Shown here: in pieces, positions 10,801 through 25,213 of the stretch | Layout: every line of letters starts with the position of its first letter | Numbering within the stretch: position 1 is the stretch's first letter | Made by a program: the position numbers and the translations under genes | From: Antedon mediterranea | Lineage: Eukaryota > Echinodermata > Crinoidea > Comatulida > Antedonidae | Reading direction: 5' to 3' | Assembly (NCBI RefSeq): GCF_964355755.1 | Contig: NC_092680.1 | Span: forward strand, 10,457,001-10,521,000 | DNA length: 64,000 bases | The notes under the pieces: generated by a model | Told to the model about the DNA's origin: nothing | Databases searched by the model: none | Seen by the model: only the letters and a program-made list of their open reading frames with translations

Positions 10801-13800
10801 CTATCTCTCTCGCTGATCTATCTCTATCTCGCTGATCTATCTCTCTGTCGCTGATCTATCTCTCTCTCTCGCTGATCTATATCTCTCTCGCTGATCTTTC
10901 TCTCTCTCTCGCTGATCTATCTCTCTCTCTCACTGATCTATCTATCTCTCTGTCGCTGATCTATCTCTCTCTCGCTGATCTATCTCTCTCTCGCTGATCT
11001 ATCTCTCTCTCGCTGATCTGTCTCTCTGTCGCTGATCTATCTCTCTCTCGCTAATCTATCTCTCTGTCGCTGATCTATCTCTCTCTCGCTTATCTATCTC
11101 TCTCTCGCTGATCTATCTCTCTCTCGCTGATATCTCTCTCTCTCTCGCTGATCTATCTCTCTCTCGCTGATATATCTCTCTCTCTCGCTGATCTATCTCT
11201 CTCTCGCTGATCTATCTCTATCTCGCTGATCTATCTCTCTCTCGCTGATATATCTCTCTCTCGCTGATCTATCTCTCTCTCGCTGATCTATCTCTCTCTC
11301 TCGCTGATCTATCTCTCTCTCGCTGATCTATCTCTCTCTCGCTGATCTATCTCTCTCGCTGATCTATCTCTCTCTCGCTGATCTATCTCTCTCTAGCTGA
11401 TTTATCTCCCTCTCGCTGATCTGTCTCTCTCTTGCTGATCTATCTCTCTCTCGCTGATCTATCTCTCTCTCTCTCTCTCTCTCGCTGATTTATCTCTCTC
11501 TCGCTGATCTATCTCTCTCTCGTTGATCTATCTCTCTCTCTCGCTGATCTATCTCTCTCTCGCTGATCTCTCTCTCTCTCTCGCTGATCTATCTCTCTCT
11601 CGCTGATCTATCTCTCTCTCACTGATCTATCTCTCTGTCGCTGATCTATCTCTCTCTCGCTGATCTATATCTCTCTCGCTGATCTATCTCTCTCTCTCTC
11701 GCTGATCTATCTCTCTCTCGCTGATCTATCTATCTCTCTGTCGCTGATCTATCTCTCTCTCGCTGATCTATCTCTCTGTCGTTGATCTATCTCTCTCTCG
11801 CTGATCTGTCTCTCTGTCGCTGATCTATCTCTCTCTCGCTAATCTATCTCTCTCTCGCTGATCTATCTCTCTCTCGCTGATCTATCTCTCTCTCGCTGAT
11901 CTATCTATCTCTCGCTGATCTATCTCTCTCTCGCTGATATATCTTTCTCTTGCTGATCTATCTCTCTCTCGCTGATCTATCTCTCTCTCGATGATCTATC
12001 TCTATCTCGCTGATCTATCTCTCTCTCGCTGATCTATCTCTATCTCGCTGATCTATCTATCTCTCTCGCTGATCTATCTCTCTCTCGCTGATCTATCTCT
12101 CTCTTGCTGATCTATCTCTCTCTCTTGCTGATCTATCTCTCTCTCGCTGATCTATCTCTCTCTCGCTGATCTATCTCTCTCTCGCTGATCTATCTCTCTC
12201 TCGCTGATCTATCTCTCTCTCGCTGATCTATCTCTCTCTCTCAATGATCTATCTCTCTCTCGCTGATCTATCTCTCTCTCTCGCTGATCTATCTGTGTCT
12301 CGCTGATCTATCTCTCTCTCGCTGATCTATCTCTCTCTAGCTGATTTATCTCCCTCTCGCTGATCTATCTCTCTCTCTCGCTGATTTATCTCTCTCTTGC
12401 TGATCTATCTCTCTCTCGCTGATCTATCTCTCTCTCTCTCTCTCTCGCTGATCTATCTCTCTCTCGCTGATCTATCTCTCTCTCGTTGATCTATCTCTCT
12501 CTCTCGCTGATCTATCTCTCTCTCGCTGATCTCTCTCTCTCTCTCGCTGATCTATCTCTCTCTCGCTGATCTATCTCTCTCTCACTGATCTATCTCTCTG
12601 TCGCTGATCTATCTCTCTCTTGCTGATCTATATCTCTCTCGCTGATCTATCTCTCTCTCTCACTGATCTATCTCTCTCTCGCTGATCTATCTATCTCTCT
12701 GTCGCTGATCTATCTCTCTCTCGCTGATCTATCTCTCTGTCGTTGATCTATCTCTCTCTCGCTGATCTGTCTCTCTTTCGCTGATCTATCTCTCTCTCGC
12801 TAATCTATCTCTCTGTCGCTGATCTATCTCTCTCTCGCTTATCTATCTCTCTCTCGCTGATCTATCTCTCTCTCGCTGATCTATCTCTCTCTCACTGATC
12901 TATCTCTCTCTCACTGATATATCTCTCTCTTGCTGATCTATCTCTCTCTCGCTGATCTATCTCTCTCTCGCTGATCTATCTCTATCTCGCTGATCTATCT
13001 CTCTCTCGCTGATCTATCTCTATCTCGCTGATCTATCTCTCTCTCTCGCTGATCTATCTCTCTCTCGCTGATCTATCTCTCTCTCGCTGATCTATCTCTC
13101 TCTCTCGCTGATCTATCTCTATCTCGCTGATCTATCTCTCTCTCGCTGATCTATCTCTCTCTCGCTGATCTATCTCTCTCTCGCTGATCTATCTCTCTCT
13201 AGCTGATTTATCTCCCTCTCGCTGATATATCTCTCTCTCGCTGATCTATCTCTCTCTTGCTGATCTATCTCTCTCTCGCTGATCTCTCTCTCTCTCTCTT
13301 TCTCTCTCTCTCGCTGATCTATCTCTCTCTCGCTGATCTATCTCTCTCTCGTTGATCTATCTCTCTCTCCCGCTGATCTATCTCTCTCTCGCTGATCTCT
13401 CTCTCTCTCGCTGATCTATCTCTCTCTCTCGCTGATCTATCTCTCTCGCTGATCTATCTCTCTCTCGCTGATCTATCTCTCTCTCTCTCTCGCTGATCTA
13501 TCTCTCTCTCGCGGATCTATCTCTCTCTCTCGCTGATCTATCTCTCTCTCGCTGATCTATCTCTCTCTCGCTGATCTATCTCTCTCTCGCTGATCTATCT
13601 CTCTCTCGCTGATCTATCGCTCTCTCGCTGATCTATATCTCTCTCGCTGATCTATCCCTCTCTCGCTGATCTATCTCTCTCTCGTTGATCTATCTCTCTC
13701 TCGCTGATCTATCTCTCTCTCGCTGATCTATCCTTCTCTCGCTGATCTATCCCTCTCTCGCTGATCTATCTCTCTCTCGCTGATCTATCCCTCTCTCGCT

Positions 13801-16800
13801 GATCTATCCCTCTCTCGCTGATCTATCCCTCTCTCGCTGATCTATCCCTCTCTCGCTGTTCTATCTCTCTCTCGCTGATCTATCGCTCTCTCGCTGATCT
13901 ATCTCTCTCTCTCACTGATCTATCGCTCTCTCGCTGATCTATCTCTCTCTCGCTGATCTATCTCTCTCTCGCTGATCTATCTCTCTCTCGCTGATCTATC
14001 CCTCTCTCGCTGATCTATCTCTCTCTCGCTCGCTGATCTATCCCTCTCTCGCTGATCTATCTCTCTCTCTCACTGATCTATCCCTCTCTCGCTGATCTAT
14101 CTCTCTCTCGCTGATCTATCTCTCTCTCGTTGATCTATCTCTCTCTCTCCTCGATCTATCTCTCTCTAGCTGATCTCTCTCCTCTCTCTCTCTCGCTGAT
14201 CTCTCTCTCTCTCGCTGATCTATCTCTCTCTCGCTGATCTATCTCTCTCTCACTGATCTATCTCTCTCTCGCTGATCTATCTCTCCCTCTCGCTGATCTA
14301 TCTCTCTCTCGCTGATCTATCTCTCTCGCTGATCTATCTCTCTCTCGCTGATCTATCTCTCTCTCGCTCATCTATCTCTCTGTCGCTGATCTATCTCTCT
14401 CTCACTGATCTATATCTCTCTCGCTGATCTCTCTCTCTCTCTCGCTGATCTATCTCTCTCTCGCTGATATATCTCTCTCTCGCTGATCTATCTCTCTCTC
14501 GCTGATCTATCTCTCTCTCTCTCTCTCGCTGATCTATCTCTCTCTCGCTGATCTATCCCTCTCTCGCTGATCTATCTCTCTCTCGCTGATCTATCTCTCT
14601 CTTGCTGATATATCTCTCTCTCGCTGATCTTTCTCTCTCTCGCTGATCTATCTCTCTCTCGCTGATCTATCGCTCTCTCGCTTGTCTATCTCTCTCTCTC
14701 TCGCTGATCTATCGCTTTCTCGCTGATCTATCTCTCTCTCTCGCTGATCTATCTCTCTCTCGCGGATCTATCTCTCTCTCTCTCTGATCTATCTCTCTCT
14801 CGCTGATCTATCCCTCTCTCGCTAATCTATCTCTCTCTCGCTGATCTATCCCTCTCTTGCTGATCTATCTCTCTCTCGCTGATCTATCCCTCTCTCGCTG
14901 ATCTATCTCTCTCTCGCTGATCTATCTGTGTCTTGCTGATCTATCTCTCTCTCGCTGATCTATCTGTGTCTCGCTGATCTATCTCTCTCTCGCTGATCTA
15001 ACTCTCTCTCGCTGATCTATCTCTCTCTCTCGCTTATCTATCTCTCTCTCTGATCTATCTCTCTCTCGCTGATATCCATCTCTCTGTCGCTTATCTATCT
15101 CTCTCTCGCTTATCTATCTCTATCTCGCTGATCTATCTCTCTCTCGCTGATCTATCTCTCTCTCGCTGATATATCTCTCTCTTGCTGATCTATCTCTCTC
15201 TCGCTGATCTATCTCTCTCGCTGATCTATCTCTATCTCGCTGATCTATCTCTCTCTCGCTGATCTATCTCTCTCTCGCTGATCTATCCCTCTCTCGCTGA
15301 TATATCTCTCTCTTGCTGATCTATCTCTCTCTCGCTGATCTATCTCTCTCGCTGATCTATCGCTCTCTTGCTGATCTATCTCTCTCTCTCTCGCTGATCT
15401 ATCTCTCTCTCGCGGATCTATCTCTCTCTCTCTCTGAACTATCTCTCTCTCGCTGATCTATCCCTCTCTCGCTGATCTATCTCTCTCTCGCTGATCTATC
15501 TCTCTCTCTCGCTGATCTATCTCTCTCTCGCGGATCTATCTCTCTCTCTCTCTGATCTATCTCTCTCTCGCTGATCTATCCCTCTCTCGCTGATCTATCT
15601 CTCTCTCGCTGATCTATCCCTCTCTTGCTGATCTATCTCTCTCTCGCTGATCTATCCCTCTCTCGCTGATCTATCTCTCTCTCGCTGATCTATCTGTGTC
15701 TTGCTGATCTATCTCTCTCTCGCTGATCTATCTGTGTCTCGCTGATCTATCTCTCTCTCGCTGATCTAACTCTCTCTCGCTGATCTATCTCTCTCTCTCG
15801 CTGATCTATCTGTGTCTCTCTGATCTATCTTTCTCTCGCTGATATCCATCTCTCTGTCGCTTATCTATCTCTCTCTCGCTTATCTATCTCTATCTCGCTG
15901 ATCTATCTCTCTCTCGCTGATCTATCTCTCTCTCGCTGATATATCTCTCTCTTGCTGATCTATCTCTCTCTCGCTGATCTATCTCTCTCGCTGATCTATC
16001 TCTATCTCGCTGATCTATCTCTCTCTCGCTGATCTATCTCTCTCTCGCTGATCTATCCCTCTCTCGCTGATCTATCTCTCTCTCGCTGATCTATCTGTGT
16101 CTTGCTGATCTATCTCTCTCTTGCTGATCTATCTCTCTCTCGCTTATCTATCTCTATCTCGCTGATCTATCTCTCTCTCGCTGATCTATCTCTCTCTCGC
16201 TGATATATCTCTCTCTTGCTGATCTATCTCTCTCTCGCTGATCTATCTCTCTCGCTGATCTATCTCTATCTCGCTGATCTATCTCTCTCTCGCTGATCTA
16301 TCTCTATCTCGCTGATCTATCTCTCTCTCGCTGATCTATCTCTCTCTCGCTGATCTATCTCTCTCTCGCTGATCTATCTCTCCCTCTCACTGATCTATCT
16401 CCCTCTCGCTGATCTATCTCTCTCGCTGATCTATCTCTCTCTCGCTGATCTATCTCTCTCTCGCTGATCTATCTCTCTGTCGCTGATCTATCTCTCTCTC
16501 GCTGATCTATTTCTCTCTCGCTGATCTCTCTCTCTCTCTCGCTGATCTATCTTTCTCTCGCTGATCTATCTTTCTCTCGCTGATCTATCTCTCTCTCGCT
16601 GATCTATCTCTCCCTCTCGCTGATCTATCTCTCTCTCGCTGATATATCTCTCTCTCGCTGATCTATCTCTCTCTCGCTGATCTATCTCTCTCTCGCTGAT
16701 CTATCGCTCTCTCGCTGATCTATCTCTCTCTCTCGCTGATCTATCTCTCTCTCGCGGATCTATCTCTCTCTCTCTCTGATCTATCTCTCTCTCGCTGATC

Positions 16801-19800
16801 TATCCCTCTCTCCTCGATCTATCTCTCTCTTGCTGATCTATCCCTCTCTCGCTGATCTATCTCTCTCTCGCTGATCTATCTGTGTCTTGCTGATCTATCT
16901 CTCTCTTGCTGATCTATCTGTGTCTCGCTGATCTATCTCTCTCTCGCTGATCTAACTCTCTCTCGCTGATCTATCTCTCTCTCGCTGATCTATCTGTGTC
17001 TCTCTGATCTATCTCTCTCTCTCGCTGATATCCATCTCTCTGTCGCTTATCTATCTCTCTCTCGCTTTTCTATCTCTATCTCGCTGATCTATCTCTTTCT
17101 CGCTGATCTATCTCTCTCTCACTGATCTATCTCTTTCTCTCGCTGATTTATCTGTTTCTCGCTGATCTATCTCTCTCTCTCGCTGATCTAACTCTCCTTC
17201 GCTGATCTATCTCTCTCTCGCTGATCTATCTGTGTCTCGCTGATCTATCTCTCTCTCGCTGATCTATCTGTGTCTCGCTGATCTATCTCCCTCTCGCTGA
17301 TCTATCTCTCTCTCGCTGATCTATCTCTCTCTCGCTGATCTATCTGTGTCTCGCTGATATATCTCTCTCTCGCTGATCTATCTCTCTCTCGCTGATCTAT
17401 CTCTCTCGCTGATCTATCTCTCTCGCTCATCTATCTCTCTCTCGCTGATCTATCTCTCTGTCGCTGATCTATCTCTCTCTCGCTGATCTATATCTCTCTC
17501 GCTGATCTATCTCTCTCTCTGTCACTGATCTATCTCTCTCTCGCTGATCAATCTCTCTGTCGTTGATCTATCTCTCTCTCGCTGATCTGTCTCTCTGTCG
17601 CTGATCTATCTCTCTCTCGCTAATCTATCTCTCTGTCGCTGATCTATCTCTCTCTCGCTTATCTATCTCTTTCTCGCTGATCTATCTCTCTCTCTCGCTG
17701 ATCTATCTCTTTCTCGCTGATCTATCTCTCTATCGCTGATATATCTCTCTCTTGCTGATCTATCTCTCTCTCGCTGATCTATCTCTCTCGCTGATCTATC
17801 TCTATCTCGCTGATCTATCTCTCTCTCGCTGATCTATCTCTATCTCGCTGATCTATCTCTCTCTCGCTGATCTATCTCTCTCTCTCTGATCTATCTCTCT
17901 CTCGCTGATCTATCTCTCTCTCGCTGATCTATCTCTCTCTCGCTGATCTATCTCTCTCTCGCTGATCTATCTCTCTCTAGCTGATTTATCTCCCTCTCGC
18001 TGATCTATCTCTCTCTCGCTGATCTATCTCTCTCTTGCTGATCTATCTCTCTCTCTCTCTCTTGCTGATCTATCTCTCTCTCTCGCTGATCTATCTCTCT
18101 CTCGTTGATCTATCTCTCTCTCTCGCTGATCTATCTCTCTCTCGCTGATCTCTCTCTCTCTCTCTCGCTGATCTATCTCTCTCTCGCTGATCTATCTCTC
18201 TCACGCTGATCTATCTCTCTCTCGCTGATCTATCTCTCTCTTTCTCTCTCTCGCTGATCTATCTCTCTCTCGCTGATCTATCTCTCTTTCTCGCTGATCT
18301 ATCTCTCTCTCGCTGATCTATCTCTCTCTCGCTGATCTATCTCTCTCTCGCTGATATATCTCTCTCTCGCTGATCTATCTCTCTCTCGCTGATCTATCTC
18401 TCTCTCGCTGAAATATCGCTCTCTCGCTGATCTATCTCTCTCTCTCGCTGATCTATCTCTCTCTCGCGGATCTATCTCTCTCTCTGATCTATCTCTCTCT
18501 CGCTGATCTATCCCTCTCTCACTGATCTATCTCTCTCTCGCTGATCTATCCCTCTCTTGCTGATCTATCTCTCTCTCGCTGATCTATCCCTCTCTCGCTG
18601 ATCTATCTCTCTCTCTCGCTGATCTATCTGTGTCTTGCTGATCTATCTCTCTCTCGCTGATCTATCTGTGTCTCGCTGATCTATCTCTCTCTCGCTGATC
18701 TAACTCTCTCTCGCTGATCTATCTCTCTCTCGCTGATCTATCTGTGTCTCTCTGATCTATCTCTCTCTCGCTGATATCCATCTCTCTGTCGCTTATCTAT
18801 CTCTCTCTCGCTTATCTATCTCTATCTCGCTGATCTATCTCTCTCTCGCTGATATATCTCTCTCTTGCTGATCTATCTCTCTCTCGCTGATCTATCTCTC
18901 TCGCTGATCTATCTCTATCTCGCTGATCTATCTCTCTCTCGCTGATCTATCTCTATCTCGCTGATCTATCTCTCTCTCGCTGATCTATCTCTCTCTCTCT
19001 GATCTATCTCTCTCTCGCTGATCTATCTCTCTCTCTCTCGCTGATCTATCTCTCTCTCGCTGATCTATCTCTCTCTCGCTGATCTATCTCTCTCTCGCTG
19101 ATCTATCTCTCTCTCGCTGATCTATCTCTCCCTCTCACTGATCTATCTCCCTCTCGCTGATCTATCTCTCTCTCGCTGATCTATCTCTCTCTTGCTGATC
19201 TATCTCTCTCTTGCTGATCTATCTCTCTCTCTCTCGCTGATCTATCTCTCTCGCTGATATATCTCTCTCTCTCTCGCTGATCTATCTCTCTCTCTCTCTC
19301 GCTGATCTATCTCTCTCTCGCGGATCTATCTCTCTCTCGCTGATATATCTCTCTCTTGCTGATCTATCTCTCTCTCGCTGATCTATCTCTCTCTCGCTGA
19401 TCTATCTCTCTCTCGCTGATCTATCTCTATCTCGCTGATCTATCTCTCTCTCGCTGATCTATCTCTCTCTCTCTCTGATCTATCTCTCTCTCGCTGATCT
19501 ATCTCTCTCTCTCGCTGATCTATCTCTCTCTCGCTGATCTATCTCTCTATCGCTGATCTATCTCTCTCTAGCTGATTTATCTCCCTCTCGCTGATCTATC
19601 TCTCTCTCGCTGATCTATCTCTCTCTTGCTGATCTATCTCTCTCTCTCTCTCTCTCTCTTTCGCTGATCTATCTCTCTCTCGCTGATCTATCTCTCTCTC
19701 GTTGATCTATCTCTCTCTCTCGCTGATCTATCTCTCTCTCGCTGATCTCTCTCTCTCTCTCTCGCTGATCTATCTCTCTCTCGCTGATCTATCTCTCTCA

Positions 19801-22800
19801 CGCTGATCTATCTTTCTCTCGCTGATCTATCTCTCTCTCTCTCTCTCTCTCGCTGATCTATCTCTCTCTCGCTGATCTATCTCTCTTTCTCGCTGATCTA
19901 TCTCTCTCTCGCTGATCTATCTCTCTCTCGCTGATCTATCTCTCTCTCGCTGATATATCTCTCTCTCGCTGATCTATCTCTCTCTCGCTGATCTATCTCT
20001 CTCTCGCTGATCTATCGCTCTCTCGCTGATCTATCTCTCTCTCTCGCTGATCTATCTCTCTCTCGCGGATCTATCTCTCTCTCTCTCTCTGATCTATCTC
20101 TCTCTCGCTGATCTATCCCTCTCTCGCTGATCTATCTCTCTCTCGCTGATCTATCCCTTTCTTGCTGATCTATCTCTCTCTCGCTGATCTATCCCTCTCT
20201 CGCTGATCTATCTCTCTCTCTCGCTGATCTATCTGTGTCTTGCTGATCTATCTCTCTCTCGCTGATCTATCTGTGTCTCGCTGATCTATCTCTCTCTCGC
20301 TGATCTAACTCTCTCTCGCTGATCTATCTCTCTCTCGCTGATCTATCTGTGTCTCTCTAATCTATATCTCTTTCGCTGATATCCATCTCTCTGTCGCTTA
20401 TCTATCTCTCTCTCGCTTATCTATCTCTATCTCGCTGATCTATCTCTCTCTCTCGCTGATCTATCTCTCTTTCGCTGATCTATCTCTCTGTCGCTGATCT
20501 ATCTCTCTCTCGCTGATCTATTTCTCTGTCGTTGATCTATCTCTCTCTCGCTGATCTGTCTCTCTGTCGCTGATCTATCTCTCTCTCGCTAATCTATCTC
20601 TCTGTCACTGATCTATCTCTCTCTCGCTTATCTATCTCTTTCTCGCTGATCTATCTCTCTCTTGCTGATCTATCTCTCTCTTGCTGATCTATCTCTCTCT
20701 CTCGCTGATCTATCTCTCTCTCGCTGATCTATCTCTCTCTCGCTGATCTATCTCTCTCTCGCTAATCTATCTCTCTCTCGCTGATCTATCTCTCCCTCTC
20801 ACTGATCTATCTCCCTCTCGCTGATCTATCTCTCTCTCGCTGATCTATCTCTCTCTTGCTGATCTATCTCTCTCTTGCTGATCTATCTCTCTCTCTCGCT
20901 GATCTATCTCTCTCTCTCTTGCTGATCTATCTCTCTCTCTCTCTCGCTGATCTATCTCTTTCTCTCTCGCTGATCTATCTCTCTCTCTCGCTGATCTATA
21001 TCTCTCTCGCTGATCTATCTCTCTCTCTCTCTCTCTCTGATCTATCTCTCTCTCGCTTATCTATCCCTCTCTCGCTGATCTATCTCTCTCTCGCTGATCT
21101 ATCCCTCTCTCCTCGATCTATCTCTCTCTCGCTGATCTATCCCTCTCTCGCTGATCTATCTCTTTCTCGCTGATCTATCTGTGTCTTGCTGATCTATCTC
21201 TCTCTCGCTGATCTATCTGTGTCTTGCTGATCTATCTCTCTCTTGCTGATCTATCTGTGTCTCGCTGATCTATCTCTCTCTCGCTGATCTAACTCTCTCT
21301 CGCTGATCTATCTCTCTCTCTCGCTGATCTATCTGTGTCTCTCTGATCTATCTCTCTCTCGCTGATATCCATCTCTCTGTCGCTTATCTATCTCTCTCTC
21401 GCTTATCTATCTCTCTCTCGCTGATCTATCTCTTTCTCGCTGATCTATCTCTCTCTCGCTGATATATCTCTTTCTTGCTGATCTATCTCTCTCTCGTTGA
21501 TCTATCTCTCTCGCTGATCTATCTCTATCTCGCTGATCTATCTCTATCTCGCTGATCTATCTCTTTCTCGCTGATCTATCTCTCTCTCACTGATCTATCT
21601 CTCTCTCTCGCTGATCTATCTGTGTCTCGCTGATCTATCTCTCTCTCTCGCTGATCTAACTCTCTTTCGCTGATCTATCTCTCTCTCGCTGATCTATCTG
21701 TGTCTCGCTGATCTATCTCTCTCTCGCTGATCTATCTGTGTCTCGCTGATCTATCTCCCTCTCGCTGATCTATCTCTCTCTCGCTGATCTATCTCTCTCT
21801 CGCTGATCTATCTGTGTCTCGCTGATATATCTCTCTCTCTCTCTCGCTGATCTATCTCTCTCTCGCTGATCTATCTCTCTCGCTGATCTATCTCTCTCTC
21901 GCTCATCTATCTCTCTCTCGCTGATCTATCTCTCTGTCGCTGATCTATCTCTCTCTCGCTGATCTATATCTCTCTCGCTGATCTATCTCTCTTTCGCTGA
22001 CCTATCTCTCTGTCGCTGATCTATCTCTCTCTCGCTGATCTATTTCTCTGTCGTTGATCTATCTCTCTTTCGCTGATCTGTCTCTCTGTCGCTGATCTAT
22101 CTCTCTCTCGCTAATCTATCTCTCTGTCGCTGATCTATCTCTCTCTCGCTTATCTATCTCTTTCTCGCTGATCTATCTCTCTCTCGCTGATCTATCTCTC
22201 TCTCGCTGATCTATCTCTCTCTCGCTGATATATCTCTCTCTTGCTGATCTATCTCTCTCTCGCTGATCTATCTCTCTCTCGCTGATCTATCTCTATCTCG
22301 CTGATCTATCTCTCTCTCGCTGATCTATCTCTATCTCGCTGATCTATCTCTCTCTCGCTGATCTATCTCTCTGTCGTTGATCTATCTCTCTCTCGCTGAT
22401 CTGTCTCTCTGTCGCTGATCTATCTCTCTCTCGCTAATCTATCTCTCTCTCGCTGATCTATCTCTCTCTCGCTTATCTATCTCTTTCTCGCTGATCTATC
22501 TCTCTCTCGCTGATCTATCTCTTTCTCGCTGATCTATCTCTCTCTCGCTGATATATCTCTCTCTCGCTGATCTATCTCTCTCTCGCTGATCTATCTCTCT
22601 CTCACTGATCTATCTCTATCTCGCTGATCTATCTCTCTCTCGCTGATCTATCTCTATCTCGCTGATCTATCTCTCTCTCGCTGATCTATCTCTCTCTCTC
22701 TGATCTATCTCTCTCTCGCTGATCTATCTCTCTCTCTCGCTGATCTATCTCTCTCTCGCTGATCTATCTCTCTCTCGCTTATCTATCTCTCTCTCGCTGA

Positions 22801-22876
22801 TCTATCTCTCTCTAGCTGATTTATCTCCCTCTCGCTGATCTATCTCTCTCTCGCTGATCTATCTCTCTCTTGCTGA

Positions 22877-22921
<45 letters not shown>

Positions 22922-24104
22922 TATATCTCTCTCTCGCTGATCTATCTTTCTCTCGCTGATATATCTCTCTCTCGCTGATCTATCTCTCTCTCGCTGATCT
23001 ATCTCTCTCTCGCTGATCTATCTCTATCTCGCTGATCTATCTCTCTCTCGCTGATCTATCTCTATCTCGCTGATCTATCTCTCTCTCGCTGATCTATCTC
23101 TCTGTTGCTGATCTATCTCTCTCTCTCGCTGATCTATCTCTCTCTCGCTGATCTATCTCTCTCTCGCTGATCTATCTCTCTCGCTGATCTATCTCTCTCT
23201 CGCTGATCTATCTCTCTCTAGCTGATTTATCTCCCTCTCGCTGATCTGTCTCTCTCTGGCTGTTCTATCTCTCTCTCGCTGATCTATCCCTTTCTCGCTG
23301 ATCTATCTATCTCTCGCTGATCTATCTGTGTCTCGCTGATCTATCTCTCTCTCGCTGATCTATCGCTCTCTCGCTGATTTATCTCTCTCTCGCTGATCTA
23401 TCGCTCTCTCGCTGATCTATCTCTTTCTCGCTGATCTATCTCTCTCTCGCTGATCTGTCTCTCTCTCGCTGATCTATCCCTCTCTCGCTGATCTATCTCT
23501 ATCTCTCTCGCTGATCTATCTGTGTCTCGCTGATCTATCTCTCTCTCGCTGATCTATCTGTGTCTCGCTGATCTATCTCCCTCTCGCTGATCTATCTCTC
23601 TCCCGCTGATCTATCTCTCTCTCGCTGATCTATCTGTGTCTCGCTGATATATCTCTCTATCTCTCGCTGATCTATCTCTCTCGCTGATCTATCTCTATCT
23701 CGCTGATCTATCTCTCTGTCGCTGATCTATCTCTCTCTCTCGCTGATCTATATCTCTCTCGCTGATCTATCTCTCTCTCTCGCTGATCTATCTCTCTCTC
23801 TCACTGATCTATCTATCTCTCTGTCACTGATCTATCTCTCTCTCGCTGATCTATCTCTCTCTCGCTGATCTATCTCTCTCTCGCTGATCTGTCTCTCTGT
23901 CGCTGATCTATCTCTCTCTCGCTAATCTATCTCTCTGTCGCTGATCTATCTCTCTCTCGCTTATCTATCTCTCTCTCGCTGATCTATCTCTCTCTCGCTG
24001 ATATATCTCTCTCTCTCGCTGATCTATCTCTCTCTCGCTGATATATCTCTCTCTCTCTCTCTCGCTGATCTATCTCTCTCTCGCTGATCTATCTCTATCT
24101 CGCT

Positions 24105-25010
24105 GATCTATCTGTCTCTCGCTGATCTATCTTTCTCTCGCTGATCTATCTGTCTCTCGCTGATCTATCTGTCTCTCGCTGATCTATCTGTCTCTCGCTG
24201 ATCTATCTGTCTCACGCTGATTTATCTGTCTCTCGCTGATCTATCTGTCTGTCACTGATCTATCTGTCTCTCGCTGATCTATCTATCTCTCGTTAATCTA
24301 TCTGTCTCTCGCTAATCTATCTGTCTCTCGCTGATCTATCTGTCTCTCGCTGATCTATCTGTCTGTCGCTCATCTATCTGTCTCTCGCTGATCTATCTGT
24401 CTCTCGCTGATCTATCTGTCTGTCGCTGATCTATCTCTCTCTCTCGCTGATCTATCTGTCTCTCGCTGATCTATCTGTCTGTCGCTGATCTATCTGTCTG
24501 TCGCTGATATATCTCTCTCTCGCTGATCTATCTGTCTGTCGCTGATCTATCTGTCTCTCGCTGATCTATCTGTCTGTCGCTGATCTATCTGTCTCTCGCT
24601 GATCTATCTGTCTGTCGCTGATCTATCTGTCTCACGCTGATCTATCTGTCTGTCGCTGATCTATCTGTCTCTCGCTGATCTCTCTCTCTCTCTCGCTGAT
24701 CTATCTGTCTGTCGCTGATCTATCTGTCTGTCGCTGATCTATCTGTCTGTCGCTGATCTATCTAACTGTCGCTGATCTATCTGTCTCTCGCTGATCTATC
24801 TGTCTGTCGCTGATCTATCTGTCTGCCGCTGATCTATCTGTCTGTCGCTGATCTATCTGTCTGTCGCTGATCTATCTGTCTGTCGCAGATCAATCTGTCT
24901 GTCGCTGATCTATCTCTCTCTCGCTGATCTATCTGGCTGTCGCTGATCTATCTGTCTGTCGCTGATCCATCTCTCTCTCGCTGATCTACCTGTCTGTCGC
25001 TGATCTATCT
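24105..25010. repeat. GTCTGTC-variant subfamily block within the satellite
   Basis: For about 0.9 kb the prevailing monomer changes to TATCTGTCTGTCGCTGATC or TATCTGTCTCTCGCTGATC, which are rare elsewhere. The block starts fairly sharply near 24105 and fades through CTCTGTCGC monomers at 25000-25100. This indicates local homogenisation of a distinct sub-array. Confidence 0.8.
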
Positions 25011-25213
25011 CTCTGTCGCTGATCTATCTCTCTGTCGCTGATCTATCTCTCTGTCGCTGATCTATCTCTCTCTGTCGCTGATCTATCTCTCTCTGTCGCT
25101 GATCTATCTCTCTCTCTCGCTGATCTACCTCTCTCTCTCTCTCGCTGATCTATCTCTCTCTCTCGCTGATATATATCTCTCTCTCTCGCTGATCTATCTC
25201 TCTCTCGCTGATC

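Noticed and set aside
20856-21173. 105-residue open frame of LSLADLSLSL repeats
   Set aside because: It is satellite read through; the period not divisible by three gives stops elsewhere and only chance indels keep this stretch open. No start context or conservation is expected.
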